Shown: positions 15,340 through 16,002 of the stretch, piece by piece
Numbering within the stretch: position 1 is the first letter of the stretch
Layout: the number at the start of each line of letters is the position of its first letter
Assembly: GCA_024279045.1 (NCBI GenBank)
Contig: JAJRRZ010000088.1
Coordinates: 1 to 16,002 of the forward strand
DNA: 16,002 bases
Direction of reading: 5' to 3'
Source: Alphaproteobacteria bacterium
GTDB lineage: Bacteria; Pseudomonadota; Alphaproteobacteria; Rhizobiales; Aestuariivirgaceae
Translations under genes and position numbers: made by a program
The notes under the pieces: model-generated
Told to the model about the DNA's origin: nothing
What the model saw: the letters and a program-made list of their open reading frames with translations, nothing else
The model's database searches: none

Positions 15340-16002
15340 TCAGTCGGTCTCCTTGCGTTGAATGGGCTTGTGTTGAATGGGAATGACATTGTCGGCCTCG
15401 CTGGCCGGTGATGTTGTACGGGCCCCCGCCGCCTCCGGCATGGGCAGGCGCAGCGGTGGCGCGCCCCTGCCGCCGATGGGCTGGGGCTGTTGCAATCCTT
15501 TCAGCAGTTGCGCGCGGGCGCTGGCGATGGCGGCGCGCAGGTCGCGCCCGTGGGCCAGGTGCGCGGCGATGAGCGTGGCCAGGGTGCATCCCGTTCCGCG
15601 CAGGTCTTCCACCTTGATGCGCGGGCTGATGAAGGGGTGCACGCCGTCGGCATCGGCCAGCACGTCCATTACCGAATCGCGCTCGGGCAGGTGGCCGCCC
15701 TTGAGCAACACCGCGCACTTGTAACGCTCGTGCAGGGCCTCGGCCTGCAGGCGCATGATGCGCCGCCCACCGGCGGGCAGCTCGCCCACCAGCAGGGCGG
15801 AGGCTTCCAGGATGTTGGGCGTGAGCAGGGTTGTGGCGCCCGTGGCGGCGCACAGCAGGCGCAGTTGCTTGCGCCAGGAGCGCGAGGTGGCGGGCACCAG
15901 CCGTCCGCCGGATGATGCGCCCATCACCGGGTCGATGACCATGGGCACACCGGCCTTGAGCAGGGCCAGAGCCTCCACCACCGCCTCCACCACCTGCGCG
16001 GA
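15340..16002 (-). CDS. thiD: Hydroxymethylpyrimidine/phosphomethylpyrimidine kinase ThiD, 5' end beyond the window
   Basis: ThiD phosphorylates HMP and HMP-P to HMP-PP, the pyrimidine substrate of thiamine phosphate synthase. The frame stays open to the window edge and starts with S-A-Q-V-V-E, an internal segment, so roughly 75 N-terminal residues are missing and the GTG at 15993 is not the start. Ribokinase-fold motifs are MVIDPVMGASSGGRLV, LLTPNILEASALL, LLKGGH and the anion-hole/catalytic DLRGTGCTLATLIAAHLA, which has the Cys common in ThiD. After the kinase core there is a poorly conserved tail of about 50 residues, rich in Pro, Gln and Ala. It probably opens a thiD-dctP-thiC-pabB-pabC operon; whatever promoter or riboswitch controls it would be upstream, outside the window. 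Confidence 0.94.
   Translation of the reverse strand, partial: SAQVVEAVVEALALLKAGVPMVIDPVMGASSGGRLVPATSRSWRKQLRLLCAATGATTLLTPNILEASALLVGELPAGGRRIMRLQAEALHERYKCAVLLKGGHLPERDSVMDVLADADGVHPFISPRIKVEDLRGTGCTLATLIAAHLAHGRDLRAAIASARAQLLKGLQQPQPIGGRGAPPLRLPMPEAAGARTTSPASEADNVIPIQHKPIQRKETD

Overview
This is a GC-rich bacterial chromosomal window made almost entirely of core housekeeping genes. Gene content and order suggest an alphaproteobacterium, probably a Rhodospirillales-like lineage: mnmG-rsmG-parA-parB, a CpdR-type single-domain response regulator beside tRNA-Val(GAC), and a dapF-mtaB-ftsY-yciB run. I see no transposase, integrase, phage gene or CRISPR array. I did not find a new multi-gene system. 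The least ordinary sequence is non-coding and lies at 4377-4902.

Region 1 (1-3887, + strand) is a tRNA/rRNA modification and chromosome partition block: the 3' part of mnmG, then rsmG, parA and parB. The first three overlap by a few bases, and parB follows after 45 bp. A near-consensus parS site (14 of 16 bases) lies inside mnmG at 1151-1166, so ParB and a probable binding site for it are about 1.8 kb apart.

Region 2 (3888-5028) holds cpdR, tRNA-Val(GAC) and two unrelated tandem repeat arrays. A degenerate 14-bp repeat of about ten units starts in the last two codons of cpdR. A 64/65-bp hairpin-bearing repeat of about 3.5 units starts at the first base after the tRNA CCA end. Candidate promoters precede the tRNA and dapF.

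Region 3 (5029-10279, + strand) holds dapF (lysine/peptidoglycan), mtaB (tRNA ms2t6A), ftsY (SRP receptor with a long acidic repeat domain) and yciB (inner membrane septation-type protein). These are chained by ATGA stop/start overlaps. leuB (leucine synthesis) follows with its own leader.

Region 4 (10324-16002, - strand) reads thiD (partial), a TRAP-type solute-binding protein, thiC, pabB and pabC. It combines thiamine pyrimidine synthesis with folate p-aminobenzoate synthesis. The dctP-like gene is wedged between thiD and thiC without its membrane subunits. No TPP riboswitch is visible directly upstream of thiC. pabB appears to start at TTG, four bases inside the end of thiC. leuB and pabC converge across a 44-bp gap.
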